A DNA stretch of 64,000 bases from Shewanella livingstonensis (GCF_003855395.1 NZ_CP034015.1:2056001-2120000); one strand, 5' to 3'; counted from the stretch's first letter, positions 1 to 9,395 are shown. The notes: generated by a model from the letters alone, not told the origin. Made by a program: numbers and translations.

Positions 1-948
1 GCCCACGATACCGATGCCTGTGAGGCCGTTGTAGCGTGGTGTCAACGTCGGTATAACTGGAAGATTGATCCTAGTTGGCTAGTCTGGACTCCGGGCGTGG
101 TACCCGCATTCAATGTGGCTATTGCAGCATATTGCCAAGCAGGTGATACGATTATTGTGCAAACACCCAATTATCCTCCGATATTGGCGGCACCGGCAAT
201 CAATAATCTTAATCGGACGTGTATTGGCTCAATAGAAGTGGAAGGGCGCTGGACACTCGATTTTAATGCCTTAGAAGCGGCGGCCGCAGATCCTAAAGCC
301 AGCTTATTTATTATGTGTAATCCAATGAATCCGCTTGGTTCAGTTTTAAACCAGGACGAATTAGATACCATTGCAGCAATATGCAGAAAACATGGCGTCA
401 TGGTGTGTTCGGATGAAATACATTGCGATCTCATTTTAGACGACGTGCCGCATTTACCCGCCAGTGCCCACCCAGAGTTGGCGGAGCATTCAGTCACATT
501 AATGGCTGCGAGTAAAACCTTTAATATTGCTGGATTAGGTACCTCTTTCGCTATTATTCCAAACCAACAATTAAGAGCCGCTTTTAACCATGCCGCTCGT
601 GGCAGATTGTCCTCGGTAACCGTTACTGGTCTTACCGCCACAAATGCAGCCTTTAGACATTGCGATGACTGGCATCAGCAACAAGTGACTTATTTAATCG
701 CCAACCGCGATTATTTAGTGACTGAAATTAACAAAATCGAAGGGTTAAAAGCTATTTCACCCGCAGCGACCTTTTTACTGTGGGTTGATGCCAGCGGTTT
801 GCAAGTTGCTGATACGCAAGCCTGGTGTGAAGCCAAAGGTGTTGGCCCATCAGCGGGCAGAGATTTTGGTTATAAAGACTGCTTTCGCTTGAATTTTGGT
901 TGCTCACGAGATTATTTAGTCGAAGCGATTGAGAAACTCCGAGGTTGA
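1..948 (+). CDS. MalY/PatB-type PLP-dependent aminotransferase / C-S lyase (5' truncated), possible OvoB
   Basis: The reading frame is open from the first base of the window, so the N-terminus lies outside. The visible part covers most of a fold-type I PLP enzyme: a GDTIIVQTPNYPP segment, the CNPMNPLG loop, SDEIHCDL with the Asp that contacts the PLP ring nitrogen, and SKTFNIAGL with the Schiff-base lysine at 514-516. These features fit the MalY/PatB branch (cystathionine beta-lyase-like, releasing thiol, pyruvate and ammonia). It lies 121 bp upstream of ovoA on the same strand. OvoA makes a cysteine-histidine sulfoxide that needs a PLP beta-lyase (OvoB) to give 5-thiohistidine, so a role as OvoB is an attractive inference. 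A housekeeping cystathionine beta-lyase is the alternative. Confidence 0.85.
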   Translation, partial: AHDTDACEAVVAWCQRRYNWKIDPSWLVWTPGVVPAFNVAIAAYCQAGDTIIVQTPNYPPILAAPAINNLNRTCIGSIEVEGRWTLDFNALEAAAADPKASLFIMCNPMNPLGSVLNQDELDTIAAICRKHGVMVCSDEIHCDLILDDVPHLPASAHPELAEHSVTLMAASKTFNIAGLGTSFAIIPNQQLRAAFNHAARGRLSSVTVTGLTATNAAFRHCDDWHQQQVTYLIANRDYLVTEINKIEGLKAISPAATFLLWVDASGLQVADTQAWCEAKGVGPSAGRDFGYKDCFRLNFGCSRDYLVEAIEKLRG

Positions 949-1069
949 GCCGTATAACCACCAATTAAATCTGAGTTTCTGGGCAAAAAATTTCAATATA
1001 AAGTAAAAGATTAAGGCTTTATCCAGTATTTAATCGTATGACTATAGAATAAAAATTAAAGGAACGTGT

Positions 1070-3238
1070 TTGACGATGACATCACCTATACACAATGCTC
1101 AAGAAATGGCTAAACAGTCCGTAAGCTTCGTTGATTCTGAAGTGTTGCGCAGAACCCCTAAACTCAGCAGTGGCACCGTAGATGATAAGCGCCAAGAAAT
1201 AGCGCTTTATTTCACCAACACCTTCGACACCTACTCGCAACTGTTTGATTGTTTGCGCGACGATAGCGGCTTTTATCAAAAACCTATCCCCTTACGCCAC
1301 CCACTTATTTTCTATCTTGGGCATACGGCCACTTTTTTTATCAACAAGCTACTATTGGCAAAACTGATACCCGATCGGATTAATCCTAACATGGAGTCAA
1401 TTTTTGCGGTGGGCGTTGATGAAATGAGCTGGGATGATCTGTCTGAAGACAGTTATGACTGGCCCAGTGTTGCTGCGGTAAAAGACTACCGTGCAAAAGT
1501 GCGTGCCACAGTATTAAGATTAATTGATAGCTTAGACCTAGTGCTACCCATTGATTGGGAAAATACCTGGTGGCCTATCGTGATGGGAATTGAGCACGAG
1601 CGTATTCATCTTGAAACATCGTCGGTACTCATTCGCCAACATGAACTGGCTAAAGTGCAGTCATTGCCTCAATGGCACGCTTGCAAAGAGACTGGCCAGG
1701 CACCCAAAAACACACTGATAAGCGTGGCTGCTGGCTCGGTTAATCTCGGCAAATCTTTTGACAGTGACGTTTATGGCTGGGACAACGAATATGGCCAACA
1801 TCAGGCTGAGGTCGCCGAATTTAAAGCCAGCCAATATTTAGTCAGTAACCAAGAGTTCCTCGAGTTTGTTGAGGCCGGGGGTTATGAGCAAAATAGTTTT
1901 TGGAGCGATGAAGGCCTTGCTTGGCGGCAGTTTACTGAGGCGAAACACCCGACTTTTTGGCGTTGGCACAATGGCTGGCGTTTACGCCTGATGACCGAAG
2001 AAATTGATATGGCTTGGGATTGGCCTGCTGAAGTTAACTATCATGAAGCAAAAGCATTTTGTGAATGGAAAACCGTAGCGACAGGGCAACAGATCCGCAT
2101 GCCAACTGAAGATGAATGGCATCGTCTGTGCTCACAAGCTGGCGTTGAAGAATTAGGTGATAGCAAGGCCGATGCTAACTTGCATCTTGACCATTTTGCA
2201 TCATGTTGCCCGGTAACGCGCCATCAACACGGCGATTGGTTTGATGTGGTCGGTAACGTGTGGCAATGGACCGAAACGCCGATATATCCTTTTGATGATT
2301 TTAAAGTACACCCACTTTATGATGATTTCACCACGCCGACGTTTGATGGCAAACACAATTTAATCAAAGGCGGTTCATGGATTTCAAGTGGTAACGAAAC
2401 ACGACTTAGTGCACGTTATGCGTTTAGGCGTCACTTCTTTCAGCATGCAGGGTTTCGCTATATTGCCTCTAATGTTGAGGCAACATCGCCTAAGGCTTAC
2501 TACGAAAGTGATCAGTTGTTGTCAGAATATGCAGAGTTTCACTTTGGTGACACCTGGTATGGCGTAGAGAACTTTCCTAAAGCTTTAGCCGATATTGCAC
2601 TAGCAGCAATGAAGGGTAAACCTACCGCTAAAGCACTTGATTTAGGCTGTGCGTGTGGTCGAGCTAGTTTTGAGTTGGCCCGTCAGTTTGATGACGTAGA
2701 CGGTGTTGATTTTTCAGCAAACTTTACTAACCTTGCGGCTAAAATGGCGCAACAAGGCGCAGTGCGTTACGCCCGGGCTGAGGAAGGTGAGTTGGTCAGT
2801 TATCATACTCGTACCCTGCAAGAACTTGGTTTAGACGCATATGCAAACCGTGTAGCATTTCATCAAGGTGATGCCTGTAACCTTAAACCTCAATTTACGG
2901 CTTATGATTTGGTTCTCGCCGCTAATTTGATTGATAGGCTTTATCAGCCTAGCCGTTTTTTAGCGGATATCGCGCAGCGGATCAATGATGGCGGCTTGCT
3001 TGTTATTGCATCGCCTTATACGTGGTTAGAGGAGCATACACCCAAGGAAGAGTGGATAGGGGGGTTCAAAAAAGATGGCGAAAACTACAGCACATTAGAT
3101 GGCTTGAAAGATCAACTATCAAGCCACTTTACGTTAGTGGGTGAACCGCGAAAAGTCCCGTTTGTGATCCGTGAAACTCAACACAAGTTTCAGCATACCT
3201 TGTCAGAACTTACGATTTGGCAGCGTTTGCCACGCTGA
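1070..3238 (+). CDS. ovoA: 5-histidylcysteine sulfoxide synthase / 4-mercaptohistidine N-methyltransferase OvoA
   Basis: Bifunctional ovothiol enzyme. An N-terminal DinB-like part carries the iron ligands: H85 in LGHTATF, and H176/H180 in EHERIHLE (HxxxHxE). A formylglycine-generating-enzyme-like domain follows (about 220-485, ending in FKGGSWISSG and FRRHFFQHAGFRY). The C-terminal SAM methyltransferase starts near 515 with the motif LDLGCACGRASFE. The non-haem iron part couples cysteine to C5 of histidine with O2; the methyltransferase N-methylates the thiohistidine after C-S lyase action. At 722 residues it matches full three-domain OvoA. The TTG at 1070 sits 5-6 nt after AAAGGAA; an ATG two codons later (1076) is an equally possible start. 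Its 3' end overlaps the convergent downstream gene by 29 bp. Confidence 0.93.
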   Translation: MTMTSPIHNAQEMAKQSVSFVDSEVLRRTPKLSSGTVDDKRQEIALYFTNTFDTYSQLFDCLRDDSGFYQKPIPLRHPLIFYLGHTATFFINKLLLAKLIPDRINPNMESIFAVGVDEMSWDDLSEDSYDWPSVAAVKDYRAKVRATVLRLIDSLDLVLPIDWENTWWPIVMGIEHERIHLETSSVLIRQHELAKVQSLPQWHACKETGQAPKNTLISVAAGSVNLGKSFDSDVYGWDNEYGQHQAEVAEFKASQYLVSNQEFLEFVEAGGYEQNSFWSDEGLAWRQFTEAKHPTFWRWHNGWRLRLMTEEIDMAWDWPAEVNYHEAKAFCEWKTVATGQQIRMPTEDEWHRLCSQAGVEELGDSKADANLHLDHFASCCPVTRHQHGDWFDVVGNVWQWTETPIYPFDDFKVHPLYDDFTTPTFDGKHNLIKGGSWISSGNETRLSARYAFRRHFFQHAGFRYIASNVEATSPKAYYESDQLLSEYAEFHFGDTWYGVENFPKALADIALAAMKGKPTAKALDLGCACGRASFELARQFDDVDGVDFSANFTNLAAKMAQQGAVRYARAEEGELVSYHTRTLQELGLDAYANRVAFHQGDACNLKPQFTAYDLVLAANLIDRLYQPSRFLADIAQRINDGGLLVIASPYTWLEEHTPKEEWIGGFKKDGENYSTLDGLKDQLSSHFTLVGEPRKVPFVIRETQHKFQHTLSELTIWQRLPR

Positions 3239-4358
3239 TAAGCGCCTCAATTTCCACAGCAATCTCTTTGTGGTCTACCAGTTGTTCAAACCAGCTGGTG
3301 GCCACAGTATCGCTTTGCAATCCAAGTAAGGTTCCCAGCACGATGCTGCGATGTACATTGTCACCGCCTAAATTGGTATTCACTCGTAGTGCTTGCCAAG
3401 GATCATCTTGGTATTTACAAGCCAGATACAAGACGATAGGCCAGGAATCTGAAATATAACACGCCCTTGAAAACACCTGGCCGATAACCTGACTGTCGGG
3501 CACATTACGTTTTAACAGACCGGCTAAATTCGTACTCGTTAAGCCTATACTTGCTTCAAGTAAAAGTGCTTTAGTGCTGACTTCATCAGGTCCTTCCATC
3601 AGAGCACACAACAGTTGCACATAGCTATCACACACCCGCATTAAGGATTCATCTGGATGGGTTAAGGCCAAATGCGCTCGGCAGGCAATCTTTATATCAG
3701 CTTCGCTTATGCCCTTAAGCCGTTCTGAAAAAACCAAAGGCGCTATGGTTACCAATGCACCGATAGATGCGGTGTCGTGCGTTATCATGGCACAATTTTC
3801 AGGCGCGCGACCCTGCGCCAAATTAGCAAAAAATCCTCGATGGTAAGATTCTGCATAAGTATCAGGATGAGCAGCGGGGGACTTCGTCATAAAGTCAATG
3901 TAGGCATTAACAAATGCTTGTCGGTCATAGGCTTGTGACGAGCTTGCAAGGGTGCGCATCAAGACTCTAGCGCAATGGGCGTTTAGGGTGTTTTCACCCG
4001 CCTGCATGCCTTGATGATAATGCACATTCGGTGTGTCCCAAAACTGCGCTTTATCTTTTAAAATAATATCGCCAATTACTTGCGGCGCCTGAACGTGAGC
4101 TAAATGTCCCTTAGACGAATGCCCTTTAGACAAACTATTAGCCGATTGTCGCCCTCCTTTTTGTTTGGAGTGCAGCGACATAATCGATGAAGGGTGAAAC
4201 TCAGGTGCAGCTTCAAAGCGTTGAATACCACCAGTAAAAGCACGCTCTATTTCCATTGGCTGATAATACCAATGGACTGGCATGGCTAAAGCATCAGCAA
4301 TAAAACTTGTTTTTAGTGCCCAGGTTACGCGAAGTTTCTGAGAAGGGGGGGGATTCAT
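3210..4358 (-). CDS. ADP-ribosylglycohydrolase (DraG/ARH) family protein
   Basis: 382 residues with features of the ADP_ribosyl_GH fold: an N-terminal FIADALAMPVHWYY helix, a central HYHQGMQAGENTLN segment and a C-terminal GGDNVHRSIVLGTLLG motif. The family removes ADP-ribose from proteins or small molecules with paired Mg2+/Mn2+ ions, or processes related substrates. The C-terminal metal motif is GGDN rather than the GGDTD common in active DraG-type enzymes, and no clear TDDT is seen near the N-terminus, so hydrolase activity is uncertain. The start ATG has GAGG 7 nt upstream. It converges on ovoA with a 29-bp overlap of coding ends; nothing else links it to thiol metabolism. Confidence 0.75.
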   Translation of the reverse strand: MNPPPSQKLRVTWALKTSFIADALAMPVHWYYQPMEIERAFTGGIQRFEAAPEFHPSSIMSLHSKQKGGRQSANSLSKGHSSKGHLAHVQAPQVIGDIILKDKAQFWDTPNVHYHQGMQAGENTLNAHCARVLMRTLASSSQAYDRQAFVNAYIDFMTKSPAAHPDTYAESYHRGFFANLAQGRAPENCAMITHDTASIGALVTIAPLVFSERLKGISEADIKIACRAHLALTHPDESLMRVCDSYVQLLCALMEGPDEVSTKALLLEASIGLTSTNLAGLLKRNVPDSQVIGQVFSRACYISDSWPIVLYLACKYQDDPWQALRVNTNLGGDNVHRSIVLGTLLGLQSDTVATSWFEQLVDHKEIAVEIEALISVANAAKS

Positions 4359-4720
4359 AGTAATGCCTCACTCACATGGCCTAAAAACACTCGCAAATAC
4401 ATTACCTACCAAAAAATAGCTTAAAATCGATAATGAATGGGTAATTTTTTACCATGATAAGATTGATTAAAAACGTTTGTGTTCATACTGGATACGTAAT
4501 TTAAACAAGATTAGATGTTTTTTAAGGTGATAGACTAAATTTACTTCGCAACCAATATATTCACTTAGACAAGCGCAACAGTTTTTTTAGCCAGTTTTAA
4601 GCCGCTAAACCAACGCTTATTAAAGATGAACTGTATAAATTTTGATAACTTGTTGGTTTATAGTTTACCCAATTATTTGTACTGATATACTCAGCTTTAT
4701 CCCAATTGTTATCATAATGT
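4359..4720. other. Divergent intergenic region between DraG-family gene and antiporter
   Basis: 362 bp, AT-rich, between two divergently transcribed genes, so it should hold both promoters. A short inverted repeat GGTAA-N4-TTACC lies at 4440-4453. I do not recognise a regulator box. A minus-strand reading frame covering 4597-4848 looks like a shadow. Confidence 0.5.
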
Positions 4721-6133
4721 GTGCCAATGCCAGTTATCACTCCTAACTTACTCCGTAGCCCTAGTTTTTTGCAGTCTCTTATCTGTTTTAGCGTGATTAT
4801 CATCACCATTGCAGGAGGGCTTTTTGGTCTAGGGATCAGCCTGCACATACTGATGTTTTTGTGTCTTTTATGGGTAGGGCTTAACGCTTTTAGTCTTGGC
4901 TATGACTATATACACATACGTGAGTTAATGACTAATGCGTTGAGCAAAGCGATGCCTGCCATCTATATCTTTATATTGATCGGCATGGTGATTGCCAGTT
5001 TTATGCACAGTGGCACCATCGCTACGCTGATTTATTATGGCCTTAGCTGGTTGAGTCCAAGTTTGTTTTTGGCTGTTGGTTTATTACTGTGCGCCTTGAT
5101 GTCGGTTGCAACCGGAACATCTTGGGGTACCGTTGGCACGTTAGGCGTGGTTTTTATGGGCATAGGCTCAGCGATGAATATCCCGCTACCTTTAGTTGCC
5201 GGTATGATTGTTTGCGGTGCAACCTTCGGGGATAAAATGTCACCGATTTCAGATACCACAAACCTCGCCGCGATGAGTGCTGGCACCAATATTTATCGAC
5301 ATATTTACTCTATGCTGTTCACCACAACGCCTACTTTTATCCTTACATTCATCATATTTTTAGTGATCGGATTTAACTATGGTGAGCAAAATCTTGATTT
5401 AACAGAAGTCACTTCAATTCAAACTGCACTTGCCAACACTTACAGCCTTACGCCACTGATTACATTATTACCCCTGATTTTACTCGCGGTATTGAGCATT
5501 AGAAAAGTGCCTGCAGAAGTGACGATGTCATGCAGCATTATACTTGCCGTGTTTATCGCCATTTTTTATCAAGGAGAGAGTGCAATCACCGTGCTTAATG
5601 CCCTGTGGGAAAATACGCCCGAATCAACGGGTATCGCCAATGTAGATGCTTTGCTGGGTCGCGGTGGTATTAGCAGCATGAGCTGGACCTTATTGCTGGC
5701 GTTAATGGCTATCGCGCTAGGCGGCATTTTGCACGGGGCAGGATTTCTCACCGCACTATTAGCGGGCATCATAAAAAGAGTGCAACGCACCGCTACCCTT
5801 ATTGCCACGACGATTATGTCGGGCTTTTTAGGTAACATTGCCATGGGCGAAGCCTATATTTCTATTATTCTAAGTTGCCAATTGTTTAAGCCTAAATATG
5901 AACAACAAAATTTAGAGCCTGCCATTCTTTCGCGCTCAGTGGAAGAAGGAGCTACGATGACCACAGGCCTTATTCCGTGGACCACGGCCGGTGCATTTTA
6001 TACTGCAACGCTAGGGGTGGACGTGCTTGATTACGCGCCTTATGCATTTTTCAACTACCTCAATGCCATTATTGCAGTGGCAATGGCCGCTGTCGGCATT
6101 GGTCTTCTCAAACCGAAACCTGATGTGGCATAA
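4721..6133 (+). CDS. NhaC-family Na+/H+ antiporter
   Basis: 470-residue polytopic membrane protein with about 11-12 hydrophobic segments. The central block ATGTSWGTVGTLGVVFMG followed by GATFGDKMSPISDTTNLAA is typical of the NhaC/ArsB-like ion transporter family, where the Asp/Ser-rich stretch lies in the ion path. A second half-repeat (GNIAMGEAY and TTGLIPWTTAGAFYTATLGV) completes the inverted-repeat architecture. It probably exports Na+, or another amine or dicarboxylate by antiport, across the inner membrane. GTG at 4721 starts the frame and an ATG follows two codons later at 4727; neither has a strong Shine-Dalgarno. It appears monocistronic. Confidence 0.88.
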   Translation: MPMPVITPNLLRSPSFLQSLICFSVIIITIAGGLFGLGISLHILMFLCLLWVGLNAFSLGYDYIHIRELMTNALSKAMPAIYIFILIGMVIASFMHSGTIATLIYYGLSWLSPSLFLAVGLLLCALMSVATGTSWGTVGTLGVVFMGIGSAMNIPLPLVAGMIVCGATFGDKMSPISDTTNLAAMSAGTNIYRHIYSMLFTTTPTFILTFIIFLVIGFNYGEQNLDLTEVTSIQTALANTYSLTPLITLLPLILLAVLSIRKVPAEVTMSCSIILAVFIAIFYQGESAITVLNALWENTPESTGIANVDALLGRGGISSMSWTLLLALMAIALGGILHGAGFLTALLAGIIKRVQRTATLIATTIMSGFLGNIAMGEAYISIILSCQLFKPKYEQQNLEPAILSRSVEEGATMTTGLIPWTTAGAFYTATLGVDVLDYAPYAFFNYLNAIIAVAMAAVGIGLLKPKPDVA

Positions 6134-6182
6134 AGTATATTCATCTCATATTAATCTATCGGGCTTTTAGTGTTAATACGCA

Positions 6183-6196
6183 TTGATTTAAATCAA
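6183..6196. promoter_or_regulatory. FNR/EtrA-type binding site (orphan)
   Basis: TTGAT-TTAA-ATCAA matches the FNR consensus TTGAT-N4-ATCAA at every defined base, and it lies inside an 18-bp perfect palindrome at 6181-6198. Its centre at 6189.5 would place a class II start near 6231. No coding gene lies downstream on the plus strand for 3 kb. Confidence 0.6.
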
Positions 6197-6247
6197 TGCT
6201 TGAGTTGAATCGACCGCGGTGATGTTTAACAGACGTTATAGACTATA

Positions 6248-6291
6248 CCACACGTATTACTCCCCCCTTAATTAGGGAATAATATGTGTGG
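6248..6291. other. Long imperfect hairpin, possible structured RNA
   Basis: CCACAC at 6248-6253 pairs with GTGTGG at 6286-6291. Pairing continues through GTATTA/TAATAT and TCCC/GGGA, giving about 16 pairs with one mismatch and a loop near 6265-6274. No U-run follows, so this is not a simple terminator. It starts about 50 bp downstream of the FNR box. Confidence 0.45.
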
Positions 6292-6562
6292 CTAATGTCT
6301 GATTGAATCGATAAATCCGTGGTTAGAACTGGCTCCAAGATTGAGCTGTTCATCGTGGAGTGTTTTTGCTTTTCAATAGAACTGAGTTTAATTTTCTCTA
6401 CGCTAAGTATATTCAAACTCACCTAGTAACCATATTTTGAACGAACTCGTGGCGCGAGGTATTATTATTTAACGCCTATTATTTGCCAGAGGCCATAAAC
6501 TCAAACTCTGTTAGGCAGGTGATAATCGGGTAAACTCACCTAAGAGTTCGAAACTGGATCAT

Positions 6563-7207
6563 TTACTTAGTATAAGGTGATTGGCCGACTTCTTCTGCAA
6601 CTAACCATACTCGCATATCAAATTCTAATTGGTGGTAATCAGCGAGCATATAAGTGCATAACTGATAGAAAGCTTTGTTGTGTTCTTTCTCGCGTAGGTG
6701 AGCCAGTTCATGTACCACCACCATTTGTAATAATTCAAATGGAATGTGCTTTAAGTGTGAGGCAATACGAATTTCATTTTTGGCTTTAACTTTATTACCC
6801 TGGCGGCGATTAACATAAGAATGTAATCCCAGTGCATGATGGCTTAAGCTGATTTTTTCATCAAAAATAACTTTGGCTAATGGATCTGACTGCCGCATAT
6901 AGGTATTTTTTAATTCGATTGCCATAGCATACAAGGCTTTATCTGTACGTACTTCGTGTACTTTTGGATAGCGGGTTAGAAAATGTGCAGCTAATTCGTT
7001 AGCATCAACTAATTGGCGGATTTTATCAACCACGTCAGGTAGATAGCCATTTAGATAGCGTAAGGCACTCTGTTCACTTTGTTGCTTTTTGATGTCTGCG
7101 CTAGTGATTAACAGGCTAAGATCTGCTTTGGGTTTTAATGATTGGCTCGCCGACTTGACCGGCATTTTAGGTGGGGCTTTGAGCGTTTTAGATTTAGTGT
7201 CTGGCAT
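6563..7207 (-). CDS. YgjP-like (DUF45) zinc metallopeptidase
   Basis: 214 residues ending in a compact zinc-protease core: VVVHELAHLREKEHNKAF gives H166-E167-x2-H170 and a third ligand at H176, the HExxH-x5-H arrangement of the YgjP/SprT-like DUF45 family. Substrates in this family are poorly defined. The first 35 residues are Lys/Pro/Ala-rich and probably disordered. No signal peptide is seen, so it should be cytoplasmic. It is followed on the same strand by no gene; the DUF3010 gene lies upstream on the same strand with a gap of about 78 bp. Confidence 0.85.
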   Translation of the reverse strand: MPDTKSKTLKAPPKMPVKSASQSLKPKADLSLLITSADIKKQQSEQSALRYLNGYLPDVVDKIRQLVDANELAAHFLTRYPKVHEVRTDKALYAMAIELKNTYMRQSDPLAKVIFDEKISLSHHALGLHSYVNRRQGNKVKAKNEIRIASHLKHIPFELLQMVVVHELAHLREKEHNKAFYQLCTYMLADYHQLEFDMRVWLVAEEVGQSPYTK

Positions 7208-7285
7208 AGATCAACTGATTAGTTTTGGCGTTACCATTATCTTTTTACAGAATTGGTAACGCCACAATAGAACGACAGCAGTGGG

Positions 7286-7723
7286 TTACACTTTACCGAA
7301 AATGAGTCGGTTATGCTGAACATAAGCAACGTCAAAGGCATTAAGCTGGACGCGTTTTAGGTCTAATGATTCAAAATCAACTTGTGGCGGGTTGCGCTTT
7401 AATTGCTCTTTAATGGTCAAAGGAGAAATAAGCGAAACAGGAAGGTCCATTAGCTGAAGTGTTGCTTCAAGTTTAAAGCTGGTGGCACTGCCAGCAAACT
7501 TACCTTTTTGTTCACGTTCAATAATAGCAATTTCATCAACTTTGTAATCGCTCATGAGTTTTTTAAACGCAAAATCAAACTCACGAATAGATTCCGTGCT
7601 AGCCGATTGTGAAATACTGAATGAAACTTTACGACATGCTGGCACGTTATAAGTTTCGCCTTCATAGGTCAGTAAACAGATAATGGCTTCGCCGCCTTTT
7701 AATTCCATACCACAAATTTTCAT
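7286..7723 (-). CDS. DUF3010 family protein
   Basis: Small cytoplasmic protein of unknown function matching the DUF3010 pattern (starts MKICGMELKGGEAIICLL and contains IREFDFAFKKLM). The start at 7723 is chosen over an upstream ATG at 7783 because TAAGGA lies 6 nt before it (7729-7734 on the minus strand) and because family members begin at this methionine. This gives 145 residues. No catalytic motif is apparent to me. It lies between the DEAD-box helicase and the YgjP-like protease, all on the minus strand. Confidence 0.8.
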   Translation of the reverse strand: MKICGMELKGGEAIICLLTYEGETYNVPACRKVSFSISQSASTESIREFDFAFKKLMSDYKVDEIAIIEREQKGKFAGSATSFKLEATLQLMDLPVSLISPLTIKEQLKRNPPQVDFESLDLKRVQLNAFDVAYVQHNRLIFGKV

Positions 7724-7854
7724 GTTAATCCTTACTGGTTTATTCATACGAGAGTGCCGCTGGCCATACTCGTTATTGTTCATTTGTAGTAGGGCAGTTT
7801 ACTGCCCTACATTGATTATGTTGTTATCGCCGTTTATCAGCGATTCAGTGTAAT

Positions 7855-9210
7855 TTAGTCTTCTGTTGTGCCGTCTTCTTCAATGATGACAATCGGTTTC
7901 ACTTTACGACGGACAGGCGCATCACCTACATCGACACCAGTAATAAAGCGTTTATCACTTTTAGGTGCGGCTTTAGGTTTTTTAACCGCGCTAACTCTAT
8001 TGCTGACCACGGCTGCTTTTGCACTGGTACCGGCTTTGCCTGTTTGAGGCTTATCTTTTAGGCCGTTAAATTTGGCCTTTAAGCCTTCAATCACAGTGAG
8101 GTCGAAGTTTTTACGTAAAAACAATTGTACTTTTTTAAAGCTGTCCCAATCTTTAGGACCCACAAATGACACCGCATCGCCTTTAGCGCCCGCACGGCCA
8201 GTACGACCAATACGGTGGACGTATTCTTCAGCAAACTTTGGCATATCAAAGTTAATGACTAATGATACGTTGATTAAATCAAGGCCGCGTGATGCCACAT
8301 CTGTTGTCACTAATATTTTTGATTGGCCGCGAGCAAATTGATCCATAATCTGGTTACGAGCCGATTGCTTTAAATCACCACTGAGTGCTGAGGTGGCAAA
8401 ACCTTCTGCGGCTAGCAATGTCGCCAAACGGTCCGTATCTGAACGCGTAGCGGTAAATACAATCACTTGCTTGTGTTGTTCTTGACTTAAAATATGCTGT
8501 AGCAAGGCTTGTTTATGGTCTAAATGGTCAACCAAAATAATTCGTTGCTCAATATCTTTATGTTCAGTGTAAGACTCACCGATAGACACATGGCTTGGTG
8601 TTTTGAGCAATGTTGTTGCAATGTCACCGATGCTTTCATGATCTAACGTAGCTGAAAACATTAACGTTTGGCGTCGCTTATGGTCGGCTGCATCATTAAT
8701 GGCTTTTAGCTGTGGTGCAAAACCTAAATCGAGCATACGGTCAGCTTCGTCAAGAACCAGTAATTCTAAGCCATTTAAATATAAGTGACGTTGCTGTAAG
8801 TGATCTGCAATACGTCCCGGTGTGGCAACAATAAAGTGCGGGTCTCTAGATAAGGCTTTAGCTTGATCGTTAAAGTTCTCACCGCCAAGGACACTAATGG
8901 CCTTATATTGGGTATTGGCGACTAACAAACGTAATTGGCCATAAACTTGTTGGGCCAGTTCTCGTGTCGGTAGCAAAATAAGTACCCGAGGATCTTTTTT
9001 CGACAATGCTCTGGTAGATATTACCCGTTGCATTGCTGGCAATAAAAACGCTAAGGTTTTACCTGAGCCGGTTTTAGACGATGCCATTAAATCTTTACCT
9101 GATAAGGCAATGGGAAGTGCTTGCGCTTGAACATCGGTAGGCGTAGAAATGCCAAGGTGCTTTAAACTGTCAAGCAGGCGCTTGTCCAACGAAAAATCGG
9201 TAAATTGCAA
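7855..9210 (-). CDS. DEAD-box ATP-dependent RNA helicase (SrmB/RhlE-like)
   Basis: 451 residues with the full set of DEAD-box motifs: KTGSGKT (46-52, Walker A), PTREL (81-85), TPGR (120-123), DEAD (154-157), SAT (176-178) and HRIGRTGR (332-339). Two RecA-like domains are followed by a basic C-terminal tail rich in Lys, Ala and Val. Such enzymes remodel RNA during ribosome assembly or mRNA decay. The tail differs from well-known paralogues, so I do not assign srmB or rhlE firmly. Translation starts at TTG (9208-9210), supported by AGGGGA six nt upstream on the minus strand; no in-frame ATG lies nearby. Confidence 0.92.
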   Translation of the reverse strand: MQFTDFSLDKRLLDSLKHLGISTPTDVQAQALPIALSGKDLMASSKTGSGKTLAFLLPAMQRVISTRALSKKDPRVLILLPTRELAQQVYGQLRLLVANTQYKAISVLGGENFNDQAKALSRDPHFIVATPGRIADHLQQRHLYLNGLELLVLDEADRMLDLGFAPQLKAINDAADHKRRQTLMFSATLDHESIGDIATTLLKTPSHVSIGESYTEHKDIEQRIILVDHLDHKQALLQHILSQEQHKQVIVFTATRSDTDRLATLLAAEGFATSALSGDLKQSARNQIMDQFARGQSKILVTTDVASRGLDLINVSLVINFDMPKFAEEYVHRIGRTGRAGAKGDAVSFVGPKDWDSFKKVQLFLRKNFDLTVIEGLKAKFNGLKDKPQTGKAGTSAKAAVVSNRVSAVKKPKAAPKSDKRFITGVDVGDAPVRRKVKPIVIIEEDGTTED

Positions 9211-9395
9211 AGGTAAATCCCCTAAAAAATGATAGCCGACGATTATAGCTGTTTCACCTTGCTATAGCCAACAAGAGTCGCTTTAGTTATGCTATTTTTT
9301 AGCATTATATTATTGCCTGCGTTTGGCATCACGATGGGATAATTTAGCCGGATGTTGTCGTAAAAGTTTATATATCAAGTATGGAAGGAACAAAG

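Larger units (their letters stand above)
6134..6562. other. Intergenic region with FNR box and long hairpin
   Basis: 429 bp between the 3' ends of a plus-strand and a minus-strand gene, so no known gene needs a promoter here. It nevertheless contains a perfect FNR-type palindrome and a long, nearly perfect hairpin (both listed separately). No convincing ORF is present. A non-coding RNA is possible. Confidence 0.5.

Noticed and set aside
4597-4848. 83-codon minus-strand ORF over the antiporter start
   Set aside because: Overlaps the well-supported antiporter gene and has no family resemblance or start signal.
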